Assembly (NCBI GenBank): GCA_013433145.1 | Contig: CM024180.1 | Span: 7,382,001-7,446,000, forward strand | DNA from: Ascaris suum | Lineage: Eukaryota > Nematoda > Chromadorea > Rhabditida > Ascarididae | Direction: 5' to 3' | DNA: 64,000 nucleotides | Shown here: piece by piece, positions 47,501 to 60,016 of the stretch | Numbering within the stretch: position 1 is the first letter of the stretch | How the letters are laid out: every line of letters begins with the position of its first letter | Program-made: the position numbers and the translations under genes | The notes under the pieces: model-generated | What the model was told of the DNA's origin: nothing | Databases searched by the model: none | What the model saw: only the letters and a program-made list of their open reading frames with translations

Positions 47501-50500
47501 ACGTATAATATGCTGCCTTCCATCATATAATAACTTCATGGGTGCATTTGCCCATTAGGGGTAGGGAAATGAAATTTTAGAACGATGGTGCGTTGAAGTG
47601 TCTGTCATAGAAGGGAAGCAAATGCAAATTTCAGCGTCTGTGCTGGAGCTTGTTGGTTTACTTCTCAACAGTTTTGAAATTCGTAGAAAGCATTTCTCAG
47701 TTTTGACAAATTTAAGTGCACCATGCAGAGTACTCACCAATTTCGGAAATGATCTCTTTCGCTAATTATGGAGAGGATAAGTAGTTTCCTTTTAGCACCT
47801 CCAATTGGTTTGTGTTTAACTGTGCTGCTACGGACGCGATTCACTTATACAAATTACTGATCTTTGATAAATTTTGGTTGAGTGAAAAGCGATCAAGGAT
47901 TAAGAAGCATTAATTTTTTTCATAGACAAGGATCTTCTGATGCCTACTCTTACATTTATTACCACCGTATCAACTTAGCACAAGATATAGTTATTATTGC
48001 AATATTTTATGAGTAGGCCTTGCATTGAATTTATGGTAATTTAATGTGGTATAGGTGGATGAGCATATAAAGGCGGATGTGATCGACGATGATGAATTGA
48101 GAGTGAAACTGTTGGGATGCACAAACAGTCAAGGATGTCCTGTGCACAGCATGCATCAACGCCCAAGGTGGCAATATGTGGATTCAAATGAAACGCTCGA
48201 CAAGGTCTATTTCCTGCTTCTCTTTATTTTGTTTGGTGCTCCATGCTTTAGGTGATTTTAGTTGTCTTTTACTAATTATTATTTCTTGAAAGAAATTGAT
48301 TTATTTTCAGGTTATATCGGCGTGTAATCCTCGAGGGGTTCGTGAAGAGGAGTTGGCTGAAAATTTGAAGTATTTTAGAAATCAACTGGGCAGTCTTCTC
48401 GATCGATCTGCAAAAAAGGTTTTCGTTTCGTTCATGATGATTCTGCATCTCAGCATTATGCTTAGTCTCTCGTTGACTGGATAAATTGCCTAGAATCCGC
48501 CACTAATGTTTAGAAGAGAGGGAAAGAAATGGAAACAGAAGGTCCAGGTAAGAGTACAAACCGGAAATCCAATACTTTTATTGTTGAAGGTGTGATCTTT
48601 CTCGATTAATGTGTTGTCGCTCCTCGATTATTTGGGATATCGAAGTGAAATGTTGCTCTCGAAGTTTTTATTGGCATTTTAAACTGTAGATTAGCTCTGT
48701 GTTTGGTGTAATTTTTTAAAAATATTGCTTTGCTTTATGGAAAATCTTTCTCGCAGTGAACGCCAGAATAGCGATAATACCAGATTAAGGTGTTACATGT
48801 CGGTGCTGGTCTAGGTAATCATTGCAATAATATCAGAGTGTTTACCTCTGTTAAATGATCTTCTGGCAGCAAAAGAGGGAATTAGTAGCTAGTATCCACG
48901 CAGAGTTTCTTTAAGTGCAAGAAGTGTATAAGATTTGCTAATTAAACAGTATTTACCTGCGATACCTTCATTTTGTTTAGCAATGCTATTACCGATGATT
49001 TCATTGAAGATGAATACGGGTGAGCTGTGGAAGGAGCTGATGCTTACCTGTGATGATCCATATGCCAGTGCTCGTGATTTCGACTGGAGCAATGAAATGG
49101 TCGATATGGTACTAGAGTTCGAAGAAAAGGTTGATTCACATTGATTGTATGACGTATTTTTAAATTGCATAGCTCATGAAACGGAAAATGAAAGTTACAT
49201 ATTTGGACACAAATTTCCCAGGTACGCATTTGAACGTAAATTCCCTATATGTATTCAACCTCTTTTTGAAAAAAAAAAAAAAAACACTCCTGACATCAGT
49301 TGTGCCGCAATTTCGTTTCAGTGGTCGTTTGAATGATATGCCACATTTCTAGCACCTTCCTAGCATCCTTTCCACTTGTCACGTTCAAAAAAGGACATTC
49401 CCTGCAGAAAAAAAAATGGCCAGTTGCCTTCATCGTCCAGGTATTATTCTAAACTTTTATGCTGCCTAGGTATCTAAACTTTTAAGTAAAGGTAGCATTT
49501 CGATTAAGGTGGAGCACGGTGGTATCGGACATTTGCCGCTCGAAGATACGAAGGTGACACGTGAACAGTGGAGACATTCATTGAAACAAAATCACAGCAC
49601 CGCAGAGCTTTTCAACGGTTTGTGGCATTTTATTGGAAGCTAGGCGTTTTGCTCGGAGGCATTTTTAAGGGTTCATCTGTTGTCCGTAACGATTGTCCTT
49701 CGAGATTATTCCTTAGTCCATTCGATAGCTAAAGTTTTACATGAACCCCTGGTCTTGGCCATATATCCATCGGAAGGAGTTTGCCAATAAAGCATGAAGG
49801 GTTGACAGTTTCCTCTTGAAAAGGTCAGTTATCATAGTTTGAAGGCGCAATTGGGATCTACTGCGAGCTCAGAAATTGAATCCGCTTGCTCATTTAGTTG
49901 CCATGCCAGTCGACGAGTATTAAAATTTTTATATTGGATCTGACGCTCTATCAGTTCTGCAGTTTCTGACTAGTCCGTACTAATCTATACCAGTATTCGT
50001 CCGTCTGCCCATTTATTCATTTCTTGTATAATATTTAATTAGCGTTTGCTCTTCTATCTTCTGTTAATCAATGTTCGAGGAATCAGGGCGTTAACTTGAT
50101 GTCAAGTACCAGCGATATTTGCGTTCTGTATTTGCGAATGAATCGTCATTAGTCGATTTATCCCTTACTTCATTGCCCAGAAAATAGTCGTGTTGTCTTT
50201 GTCTCTTAGGGCAAACCAGCGAATTCTATGCTCTAGGTAGGCTCACCCTTGTCTTTCATTTAGTTGAATCTAGTGGTGCTGCGGCTTCGTATTTAGGACT
50301 GTATGATGAAAGCACTGAGTTTCGATTCATGAATCAAAGAGCTGCGATGTTTCCTTGGAGTTCTCAGTCCAATTTTTAAAAGACTCCGTGCTGTCATACT
50401 GCGCATCCATCCTTTTGCTAGTTAATACAGCACCTATGATTTTTTTCGAAAACTTAATAATAAACAAAATAAAATTATAGCTGATATAAAAGTATTTGAC

Positions 50501-53500
50501 GAATGCGTTATTTCGGCCGATTCGTTGAAGAATATATCAGAAGTGACGAAGATGGCAATTGCATTTCTACAAGTGGTGCAGGGAGTGAGTGTACGTTTCC
50601 TACGAATGCCGTTCGCAGTGAACGAGTCGAAGGATAAGGGCGCTCAGAATAATATCCCCACAACGACGTTTCAACTCTGGCAGAAGGGATTACTTGCTTG
50701 CCAATCAGTATCAGCCTTATCTCTCTTCTATGCAACACTTGAGCCTGGCATATTATGGAGCAAAAGTAGACTACAGGTGACATTCACTTCTTGCTTCCAC
50801 TAACATCCCTCACTTTTCATTGCGTGGATCGTTGTCGATAGCACTTAAAATATTTCGCTCGTGAGTACAACAAATTCTAGTACATCCCCTGAGGTTAGAT
50901 TGTAATATACCTAAACGTTCTTTGATCATCGTTATTGTTGATGCATGCATTCATATGTATGATCTCTGCAGCAGTTAAAATAACGTTTTATCAAGGCTGT
51001 GATATGTTCGAAGAGCTAATTTCGTTCTGAAATGTGAAATTGGGCGTTGGTGGCGGGTGTTGTTTTTTGTTGGCCAAATGTCGGTGCCAATTGTTGGGTG
51101 TTGCAGGCCAAATGTCGTACGTGCAGGAAGAGGGGCGTTGCTGAGAAGCTGATTCTTTGTGTGGAGTGTGATCGTTGTTATCACATCGATTGCGTTCGGC
51201 CCAAGTTACCCAGGGTAAGGTGAATCGCGATCTTGCATTTGCTGCTTTCGGAGGTCCCTAAAGCTGAACGGTGGTCCTACCTCGAAAACTATTGAAGCAA
51301 GAGTTGTGTGATTTAAAAAGCACCTCTACACCTCTGCGACTTGTTAAATAAACTTGCGGAAGCTGGACAAAATCCAATTTTACCCGGAACTGATATATTT
51401 GTGGATATTTTGCAGCCGACTGGCTTGAAGCAACTGCTTTCCAGTAGAATGTTTGTGCAAGCGATCAGTCACTCAAAACAGCAGTGTTCTTCCCATTATG
51501 TTAGAACAATTTGTTAACAGTTTAGAAAATTGATATATTGAATGGAGAACAGAATTATAGAATTACATGTCGTCGAGTCGGTTCCAAAATCATTTCTTTT
51601 TTTAACTTCCAGGTTTGAATGTCCAAATAGAATAATGCGCATATGATATTATAATGGTGAGAGAGATGTTTAAGAAATAAATTTGCCAAGCATTTTTTAC
51701 GATGCATTTGGCACGATACGCGCTTTCTAAATTTTTTTCTAAAGTGAGAAAGCACATTTACCTTAGTCCACCTGTGGATGAAGAACACCGTCAACACGGG
51801 AGTATAAGCCAATGAACTTAAAGAATGCAGCTTTTGTTTGCTTTGTTGAAAATCGTCCTAGTTTATGACACCGAGCCCGTGACATCGCTTGAATGCTCGT
51901 TGTATACCAGCATGAGCGTTTTGCGAGGTCTGTTCTAAACTATTGACTAAACAGGTATGCGGAGAATGGATGTGTTCGGATTGCGTTGCAATGCGTAAGG
52001 CGAAGGAGGCAGATGAACGGAGGAAACGACGTTCAAATGGCCGTTTGACACGTGAGTTGCACGCCAATTTCACATGTTGCATGCTGACATCCGTTCTATT
52101 TCATTAAGAGATGGAAATTGTGGATGGATGAGGGCTATCAAAAAGGTGCATATTGATGTGGCATATGGTGACGGATGGTAAGGTTGCAGTAGGGGAGCGA
52201 GCGTTTGGAAGAGATGAATTCGGCGAACCATGTAACCGTGCTTGGAAGTTCCAAGGGATTCAGCAATTCCTAGTAGAAAGGGGACGTTGAATTTTGTGCT
52301 CATTTGATAAATTGTGCTCAGTTTATGGTTCTGAATTAGTACAATTTTGTAGAAAGAAACTCTAGCAAGGCTTGCAATAAAGTCCCTGTCGCGAGGGGAA
52401 CGGTGTTTTCTCGGATAGGCGGACGATTTCTTTATAATTTGCGACACTAAGGACTGCTTAAATAAAGAGATCGATAACTAATGAAATGAAATACTTCAGC
52501 ATTGCGTTAAGTTTGGAGGGTGGTTTTATCTCAGCATAACTATTTCAATACGTCTATAGATTCTAATTTTTAATTGTTTCGATTTAAAGAGCACAACGAG
52601 GAGGGAGAGTTTTCCGGAGAAGAGAACAAGGAAGAGGGGGAAGGAGAAAGCAGTGAATCGAGTTCTCTTTTCGACGACGAAATAAGTTCTGCTGATGAAA
52701 ACAGGTAAAACGCTATCCTTTTATTGTTTCGTTAGGATGTCTGTTATTTTCTCAAGTGGCGAACTGATGTCATTTTTTTCTCGAGAACTCGATGAGAAGG
52801 TAGTATGTCTAACGAGGTGTTTATGGATGGACGAAAAGGATTTTATGTTTTGTTCCCAGTCTATTAGTACCACAGTACCATCAGACGGCGAAAAATGAAT
52901 GGGAGACGATAAGTTATGAGAAATACTGAGGTTTGTTTTGGGTAATAGATGAAGAGGTTGTAGTTAGAATAATGTCAGTGCCCGAACTCTGTGCAATTCC
53001 TCAACATTGGAACTTTGCAGTTTTATAGTTAAAGGCGGTATTTTACGAGAGCCTGGGTTTTGGGGACATCGCAAAGCCGATTTAATCATAAGTTGCCCAC
53101 CCTGATGGGGATCTCCGTCCCTGATCGCCGAAACTCGCATTATAGATCATGATTAAGGCTGCTTTTAGCAACTTTCGCTCTGCCACCGTTGTGTTACACC
53201 ATGCTACCAAAAATAGTGATCATGGAAGACGCTAACAGCATTCAGGAATGAAACATTGTCAGTAGGCGAATTGACCTAGCATATGTGGCTAGTGAGCTGT
53301 ATACCTCGAATTATTTCTGGTGGGTTGACTGAGAATTCTTACAAGTGAGCTGCTGCTAAGGTCTTCAGTATTTATTTCCCCGTCAGGAATTCTTGAAATG
53401 CTTGGGAAAAATATTGAGCTTCGTTTCTCGGACTTTGGCGGTGCCTGCATTCGGCATTTTCTAGACTTTGGGGAGGGATGTTGGATTTTATTTCCGTGAC

Positions 53501-56500
53501 TTTAAAGGAAATCCTGTCCAGGAATTTCATAACTTCCACGAGAGGCTGTGTGGTTTTTACTTGGACATTTCCGAACACAAATGACCATTATAGTTCAGAA
53601 CAGTGTTTTGCTTTGCCCGTTTATGATATAGAACGAGGTTGTTGTTTCAGGTCCGGAACGTCGAGCGTTGAAATGCAAAGAACTGTGGGAGGTCGAATGG
53701 TGAGGAAAGTAAGTAACATTTACTGATTTTCATTCTTATACTGAAGGGAGTCGTTAGGTTGGATTTATTCTCGGGACTGATGACTTAGGTTTGCTTTTAT
53801 GATTTCGGGATTGATGGTCTTGGATTGGTTTTATGGTTTCGGGGCTGATGATTTTAGCATAAAACCACGTAGAAATTTAAACATTTCTTCCGCCGAACAG
53901 CCGTTTCTGTTGAAACATGCAAATGATGGAGATAGCTTCAAGCGTGGCCCTATTTTCTTGCTTCTTACTTAGTGCTATGAAGGCAGTCGAGAAAGTTCCG
54001 TAGATATGCAATCAGCCAGTGTGTGGATCTCGAAATGAATGCAAGCGGCGGTTAGGCGTTATTGTTGTGCCATATATTGTCCTTTTACTATGTCACTCCA
54101 CTCTGCTTTTTTCATTCTTTGAAATTATAAATAGTTTACAGGTTAATATTTTTGCATAGTTGTTGTAATAAGTAAGCGTTTGATTTAGACACCTCTATTT
54201 TGCCCTCTCTAATTCTAAATCCTGAACTTTGAATCCTTTCTTAAGGTGAAATATAAAGAGGATTCGTTCACAAATGGCACGAGAAACTTGAGGAGGAACG
54301 CCGCAAGACGTCTTGCTGACAGCTATGATAGTGAGGGCGCATCGAGTGATAGCACTCAACCACGCGCCAAGAGGAAACGATTCAGTAAGTGTTCTTCTGT
54401 AGTTATTATATTATATATTATTTACATCGAGTAAACAATACATTTGTTGCTCTACCATTCATCGAGATTATTCTATAGCTGTTCTGTCTAGCAGTTATTA
54501 TTTGTATATGATGTATTTTATCCACCGATTATTGGAAATTGGTGGGTTTACCTGATCTTGCACCATCGCAGTACGCATCCCTCCTATTTATTCGTTCAAT
54601 GGTCGTTGTGGATTTTGTAGCCAATTTTCCGCCTCTCTGTTAGGCAATTTTGAATATTAAATGAAAGAAAAAAACTAGGAATGCCAACAGATCAGCAAGG
54701 TGGCATTTGCATAAGCAGGTGATCGACTCTACTGTTTGTGAGAAACTTTTTTAATGTGGAAGTTTTTGCGCACTTAATATTCTTAGATAAGGTGTTTCGA
54801 AAGAGATTTGGTGCCTTCTTCAGAGGTTTTAGAAAACCCGTCTGTCATCTTCTCTTTTCGTTGTCGAGCGAAAAGGATGATCCTGTCTAACTTCTGTTAG
54901 CATCGGGCCTACCATGATTGTGTAATGCAGGTCCTAGGAGGGAATTATCGTCGCGATCGGTTTCACTTCGAGGATCGGATCAACAAAGGAGAGATTTGAT
55001 GCGCTCTCTAGAGGCAATTGTCAATGATGCTTTGAAGCAGCCGAGTGCATGGCCGTTTGCTGCTCCCGTTGACGTTAGGGACGTACCCGACTATTATCAC
55101 GTGAATTTTATATCATTCATCAGTGCTTAAGGCTTATTTCTGAAAACGGTACACTCGACATTATTCAAACTGTAGTGTGTGCCCGACCCTCCGATCTTTT
55201 ATCAAACTACGGTATATCTAACCTTTTATGAAAATATATGCGATGATGCCTTTTTTGGTGGGTATTTTCATCGTTTTGTTGTCGATGGTGGGTGTTCGAT
55301 ACTCCTGAAATACAAGGCAAAATCCAACTGATTTCTTGGAGTTATTAGTGATGGGAATTAACTTAGAGTTGCCAGCTGTGTGGCAGCAGACATAGTTGGT
55401 GAGGGTATTACTTCGGTTACTTCGGTTGTCGTTGAAAGAATGTTCGATTTACAGAGATCACCATTGCAGATAATCAAGCGACCGATGGATTTACGAACCA
55501 TAATGAACAAATTGAAGCAGCAGTTGTATGACACACCGCAACAGGTGGTATCGGACACACGGCTGATATTCGACAACTGTCGCATATACAACGAGAATGG
55601 ATCAGAGATCTGCGATGTATGTTTAGCACTTAATGATTTTTAAAATTAGTCCAATTTTGTGGCTAATATTATCGCTCTTTATCACAGGAAATCGATGTTT
55701 GGTGTAAAAGTACCTTGGCATTGAAGTTATTGGTGCGTGAGCTTCAATTCTTTCTTCGCTTTCTGATTCATGGGAGAAAGTGAATCCTTGAGGTAGCGGA
55801 TGTAATAAGTTTTTTTCTCCACAATCTCGTCTCCCAGTGCAGATCGTGCTGTTGCAGCACTTTAAGCACCCCTGCTCTCCTCCCTTTTGATTATAAGGTG
55901 AGAGAAGTGACTGGCCTCGATAGTCAGGAAGAGGAGTAGAAGACAACTAGTCGCAAGGAATTCTGGAGTTAAGGGAATCGCAGGGAGATTTTTGGTGACA
56001 TGTTTAAAAACGCATTTAATTTCTTTGAAGTCCCAGAGAAATGGTTTCTTCTCAGGCACATTCACGGGGGGGGAGGGGGGATAGAGGAATTTAATTGCAT
56101 CAATTAGCTCGTGCTCCTTCTTACTCTTTCTTCCGTCTCTTCCCACTCTCCACCCTACCAGCCCTTCCATTCGAAAACTGAGGGGAATTTCACACCATCG
56201 CACTATTCCGCAATGCTAAATTGATCGGTATTGTTTTCACTAGAAAAGTGGCTGGCTAAAGCTGTTCGGTTACCGTCGGTGATCACGGAAACTGAATTTT
56301 AATCCGTGGAAATAGGCTCGGATTTCAGCTTTCTCTTAACAACGAGATTTTTGCACCTCTATTTTCTCGTTTTTTATTAATTTTTCCGCGGATGTTTTTT
56401 TTTCTAAGGAAAGTTAACTAAGCAAACATAGTGTTTCACTTTTCTTTGAATGGAACTTATGTTTATAGGTATCCTTTTAAATGCGGCATGTACTCGAAAT

Positions 56501-56674
56501 GCTTAGTTGAACTTGAAATGAGGGGAAAAGTGAGGGAATCGGTCAATTGGAGAAATCAGATATTTTTTGCAGTGTGCCGATAAACTGGAGGAATTCATTG
56601 AAGAACGTATCGGAGAGATAATGGGCACTAGCGTTCCTAACGGCACTACGAATGGTCATGCATCTTCACGTTGA
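33446..56674 (+). CDS. BAZ1A/ACF1: ACF1/BAZ1A-type chromatin remodelling subunit
   Basis: Large regulatory subunit that pairs with the ISWI ATPase (ACF/CHRAC complexes) to space nucleosomes; nuclear. Thirty exons on my reading give 4362 nt (1453 residues plus stop) with no frame break across 23 kb; human BAZ1A is about 1556 residues. The order is the complete BAZ1A architecture: WAC (about residues 1-130), AT-hook (about 332-340), charged coiled coil, DDT (about 463-550), WHIM1 (exon 14), WHIM2 (exon 17), PHD finger (about 1143-1210), acidic and basic linkers, bromodomain (about 1345-1430). The start MPVLKRRQFEAV matches the family's conserved MPLLxRKxF beginning. The nearest nematode relative is probably the C. 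elegans AT-hook plus PHD protein (inference). Exon coordinates are in the segment entries that follow. BAZ1B/WSTF lacks this spacing and BAZ2 lacks a WAC domain. Confidence 0.94.
36633..41425 (+). other. ACF1-like gene, exons 4-9: linker, AT-hook, coiled coil
   Basis: Exons 36633-36797, 37576-37663, 37962-38103, 40129-40376, 40562-40714 and 41330-41425. Exons 4-6 match the BAZ1A linker (LKLFLKNSCKPNGERLTVK, then KALIDEYGL). Exon 7 holds a canonical AT-hook KKPRGRPKG followed by lysine-rich sequence. Exons 7-9 are Glu/Lys/Arg/Gln-rich and predicted coiled coil, ending in WRKQRDDVACDDLK just before the DDT domain, as in BAZ1A. Exon 5 is read in the phase set by exon 4; the other open frame through it ends in a stop and is wrong. 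Confidence 0.88.
37165..37179. repeat. Poly-G run (15) in ACF1-like intron 4
   Basis: Fifteen consecutive G between exons 4 and 5 of the ACF1-like gene. Confidence 0.9.
42056..42881 (+). other. ACF1-like gene, DDT domain exons 10-11
   Basis: Exons 42056-42175 and 42737-42881 encode the three-helix DDT domain that contacts ISWI-type ATPases: LHLPDWISEDEFSDLLSIYQ, FFQAFSEILPVKE, then VRNTSRVTFSDVVRAV and VFVELMHVLLMA. The exon 11 acceptor (gatgtgttgaag) is weak, but it is the only one keeping phase and domain spacing. Confidence 0.88.
44253..46715 (+). other. ACF1-like gene, exons 12-16 including WHIM1
   Basis: Exons 44253-44372, 44704-44903, 45523-45690, 45992-46189 and 46589-46715. Exon 13 (HLPIDWMTMTEVLRISLMSS) and exon 14 (LKPCERLAIFKVLIQQLSSY) match the WHIM1 region, modelled to contact linker DNA and ISWI. 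Exons 15-16 are an acidic/basic helical linker. Exon 15 has two in-frame donors (after 46180 and after 46189) that would add or drop three residues (VKQ). Confidence 0.85.
47294..50776 (+). other. ACF1-like gene, exons 17-22: WHIM2 and pre-PHD region
   Basis: Exons 47294-47433, 48055-48204, 48311-48418, about 49010-49129, 49470-49617 and 50481-50776. Exon 17 carries the WHIM2 core GRDRAFRSYWFLDSLSLLLV; exon 19 NPRGVREEELAENLKYFRNQ, exon 21 TKVTREQWRHSLKQ and exon 22 KMAIAFLQVVQGVSVRFLRM plus GILWSKSRLQ align with the BAZ1A stretch before its PHD finger. The 5' end of exon 20 is uncertain: acceptors ending at 49009 and at 48949 both keep phase. Total frame is preserved either way. Confidence 0.85.
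51107..52704 (+). other. ACF1-like gene, PHD finger exons 23-24 and acidic exon 25
   Basis: Exons 51107-51214, 51955-52051 and 52590-52704. All eight zinc ligands of a C4HC3 PHD finger are present: AKCRTC, LILCVECDRCYHIDC and GEWMCSDC. The PHD is split by an intron after KLPR. Exon 25 encodes an acidic tract (GEENKEEGEGESSE) like the acidic linker after the BAZ1A PHD. Confidence 0.92.
53651..54384 (+). other. ACF1-like gene, basic linker exons 26-27
   Basis: Exons 53651-53708 and 54246-54384, placed by phase and splice sites rather than homology. They encode a Ser/Arg/Lys-rich linker (TRNLRRNAARRLADS, QPRAKRKRF) between the PHD finger and bromodomain. Intron 26 contains a short tandem repeat. 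Confidence 0.7.
53757..53856 (+). repeat. About 34-bp degenerate tandem repeat, three copies
   Basis: Units of the form GGTTGGTTTTATGATTTCGGG followed by RYTGATGRYTTT recur with TCGGG at about 53771, 53805 and 53839. It lies within intron 26 of the ACF1-like gene. Confidence 0.75.
54931..56674 (+). other. ACF1-like gene, bromodomain exons 28-30
   Basis: Exons 54931-55100, 55470-55616 and 56573-56674 (TGA at 56672-56674). The acetyl-lysine pocket is recognisable: WPF shelf (SAWPFAAPVDV), ZA-loop VPDYYH, then IIKRPMDLRTIMNKL and the conserved Asn in CRIYNENGSE. The last exon gives the final helix (CADKLEEFIEERIGEIM) and a short Ser/Asn/Gly tail. Confidence 0.93.
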
Positions 56675-59600
56675 GTTCTCGTTTATTGCTTTAGACGATT
56701 TATGATGGTAGTGTATATGCTTTCTTGTTGATGTTCATTTAAATTGCTACTTTCTTATTTATATTTTTGTTAAGTGTAACGTTCGCATTGCTTCATTTAT
56801 TTTCTTTTTGTTTGTTTGTTATGTTTCACATCTGCCTCGACTATAAGTGAGTGAATTTTGCACGGAAAGAGCGGTGGAAGTGCGTTTCACTTATAATTTT
56901 GGTATCTATTATAGGCATCTGGCTGATTCAAGGTTTTATTGGAGAGGTGGGGGAGGAAGTGGGACGGAAGGGATAAACTTGTATACATAAGGAATATGTG
57001 CACATTTTATGTCTAAACTCAACTACCTTTGCCAGTTCCTATGTAGGTAGCAGTGGCTTACGCAAGAGCGGAGCAAAATGCTTGCATCCATTTAGCTGAC
57101 TTAAATTTTTTGGGTGGTTTTGTATGGGATCGACCGTGCAACTTTTGGGATTTCAGCGAATTTTGCAAGAAAGTAGTAGGTTTTTCATCGTTGCAATTGG
57201 TGACGGTTTGCAAGAAACCGAGAACAAAATATACGCATTTCTTTAATTTCAATAAAATCGAGGTGATCGTTTTTCTGCAAATTCCGTCAGCTTAGAAGAA
57301 AATGCGAAACGAAGCGAATGCCCAGAGATATCGAATTTTGCCCAACGTTTCACTTTATTATTTACAATTTCTTTGTGTTGTTTTATCGAATGTTTTTTTC
57401 TTTAATCGCATATACAGTTCAATGATTATATTCAAATCAAATATCTCTGCTGTTGACAATCTCGATTACCCTATCAACTTTATCCGAGTGAATGTCTCAT
57501 ATTTGTGGAGTTTATTTGAGAGATTTTCTCTCTTTTTTTGCAGAGAAAATTATCATTTCATGGTTGAAATAATATCCAAAAGTTTATTAAGAGCAGAGGA
57601 AGGAAACTCGCGATTATTGTTGATTCGCATCTCTTCGCAATGCTTTCATCCCTTTACCAGGTCTCTTATCTCTTTCTTGGTTAGGTTCCCACCGATCGCG
57701 ATTGTTTATTAATTTGCACAAAAAAAAGAGGAAGATATGTTGGAGATAGTGTTTACGCGATGTTTGCCCTAGCTGCTGTTTTTAAAAGGGTAGTGATCGG
57801 GTTTGCGATCCTGTATCCCTCACTGACTTGTTCATTTCCGGTTGCAATGAGTTGCTTCTGGGAGCGAGATCCATTTGTATTCGTTATTGCTAAAGTGTTG
57901 TCAACACTGTAGCTTTTAATCTTTTTTGAGTATTTTCATGACTTGCTCTTTACTTAATGATACATTCAAATACGCGGTAAATTCCAGTGGCATTTTTATG
58001 AGTGAGTCCTTTGCGCAAGCTATAGCTTCAGGTCATTCTATAAGTAGGCCTAAGCTTGAGCTTTGCGGCATGATTCGCCAAGGTTAAGCCCGTAAAAGTG
58101 CCAATCCGATTTGTTTCTGATCATTGCTTTTGACTTGATTCACCGATATTTGCTTTGTGGGTTATAAGGTGATGACCACGACCGTCGCGGTAATCTGAGG
58201 AAAAAAATTCGAGGCTCTAACGATATCAGCGAGGCTGGTCCTAATTTTAAAAATATTTCGGGTTCTCCCAAAATCTTGGAGGTGCTTGATTTATGAAGGC
58301 TGTCTTCGTGTTTATGTCTTTGAAGCCATTAGCCGTTCATAATTTACTCAATGTGCAAGACTTTCGTTTCCTATGATTTAGTACAGTGGAGAAGAGAATG
58401 CATTTAGACATTTGTATGCGTTATTTTGCAAAAGCGCAATTAGGCATACTGCTATGTTCATCGCATTTTATCCCCGAATATTTCCGCATCGATTCTATTT
58501 AGTTTATATTTTTCTTTGAAAATTCTTCATTTTTGAATCCACCAATTAGTTCTCATAAAGACCTCTGTTTTTATTGGCTATAATAGTATTGCTGAAGGGC
58601 ATTTGGAACCTGTTCTGCTGTATTTGCAATCATATTGCAGCTAAGCAAAGAGATAGCAAGTTTTGTTGCAGGGGCAAAGAGGCAGTTGAGGGAGTTCAGG
58701 TTGTTCACTCACCCCTCCCCCTATCCCTGTGGTTATGCCGGGGTGGGGGTTGTTGTATCGGTATAAACTTGGCTGATTACTGCAGTTTGCAGTTTATTCG
58801 GAGTAAGTCAAAACAGTTGATCACCGAGCATCTAAGGGGTGCTCCATTGTTCACTGCTATAATGTATGCGTTGTTTTGTTGTTTGGCAATACTGAATAAA
58901 TATTCATTCGTTTATAGGATTTTTCTTTACTTGGAGAATACTACTCGACCAGGGAAGTTTGCTTCTTATTTGCTTTTGTACAAATCTGAAAATACCTTCA
59001 CATCCGCCAAACTTTATGCTCTGCATTGAATCCGGTTTCGGCCTCGGTTATAGTCGGAGCCGGAAGTGGGTTTGATCCAAGATCGTTTGGGGATGATTTG
59101 GACCCGATCCTAGTCGAATGACCGTCGCTTATGCGGACAGGATCGAGTCTAGCTCACCTTTCCGTGGTTGTGGTCGGATAGTGGTTTGCATACATTTCCT
59201 ACTAATATTTCGGTGATATCAGATGCTTGTGCGGGCATATGTATGTGTCTGTCTGTTTGTCCGCCAGTTTTGGTTTCGAGTGGGTGCGACCACAACGATG
59301 AGATTTGTTCCCGAAGTTTTCCGCCAAGGGTGGTCCTCTGATCCTCGTAAATGCCAAAAAATTACTTCGCATCTTGTCTAACGTTTTAAAGAATGGAAGA
59401 TTAAGAAGACGCAGTCATGGTACCTTGTTGGATCGTTACAAGCAAGCTTGGCACAGTAAAGAAGATAGCCGAATTCCTTTGTTGTTTCCTGCGAGTCTTC
59501 GATATGCTTGTCGGGTTTTGCAAACGTCGAAGGGAGGTTTCGAAATCGATCGTTCATGAACGCAGCACCAAGTTTGGATATGAAGGTGGACACAACCTTT

Positions 59601-59909
59601 ACTCTTCGGCAAATCGAACGTGTCGACGACAGCACCCCTGAACTTGCCACATCGGAGAAAACGACCCACACCTTGCAAGCTTTCCGAGCAAATATGTAAT
59701 TTGCGGTTGCGTTGCAAACGGTAGGGCTGGGACTCGAAAAATTCGAGCAGTTCGTTTATGCGGCGAATTCAAAATTAGAAGTGGGACGCGTTCGACAGGT
59801 TGGGCGAGAAAGGTTGCGAAGGTCGAATGAAGGAAAGGCTGGTTGCGTCCGAAGACGCAGACCGTCCCAGTGCGAGTTTTGTGTGCTGCATTCATATGAT
59901 TACAAAAGA

Positions 59910-59942
59910 GGGGGGGGGGGGTGGGGTGGGGGAAGGGAGGGG
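59910..59942 (+). repeat. Poly-G run (12) followed by G-quadruplex-type sequence
   Basis: Twelve G, then GGGG, GGGGG, GGG and GGGGG blocks separated by one or two bases; this satisfies the usual four-run quadruplex pattern on the + strand. Confidence 0.85.
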
Positions 59943-60000
59943 ATTATGGCGGTGCAAGTTTTCTTTTTGAGATGAGAACATTCTTTCGTCTAAATTACGT

Positions 60001-60016
60001 GGGGGGGGGGGGGGGG
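60001..60016. repeat. Poly-G run (16)
   Basis: Sixteen consecutive G, about 60 bases after the previous G-rich block and about 560 bases before the ash-2 start. Confidence 0.9.

Noticed and set aside
58574..59029. 151-codon open frame downstream of the ACF1-like gene
   Set aside because: Cys-rich translation without recognised domain, conserved motif or splice context; likely chance.
59305..59900. Possible transposase fragment, overlapping open frames on both strands
   Set aside because: No catalytic motif or terminal inverted repeats could be identified, so not called.
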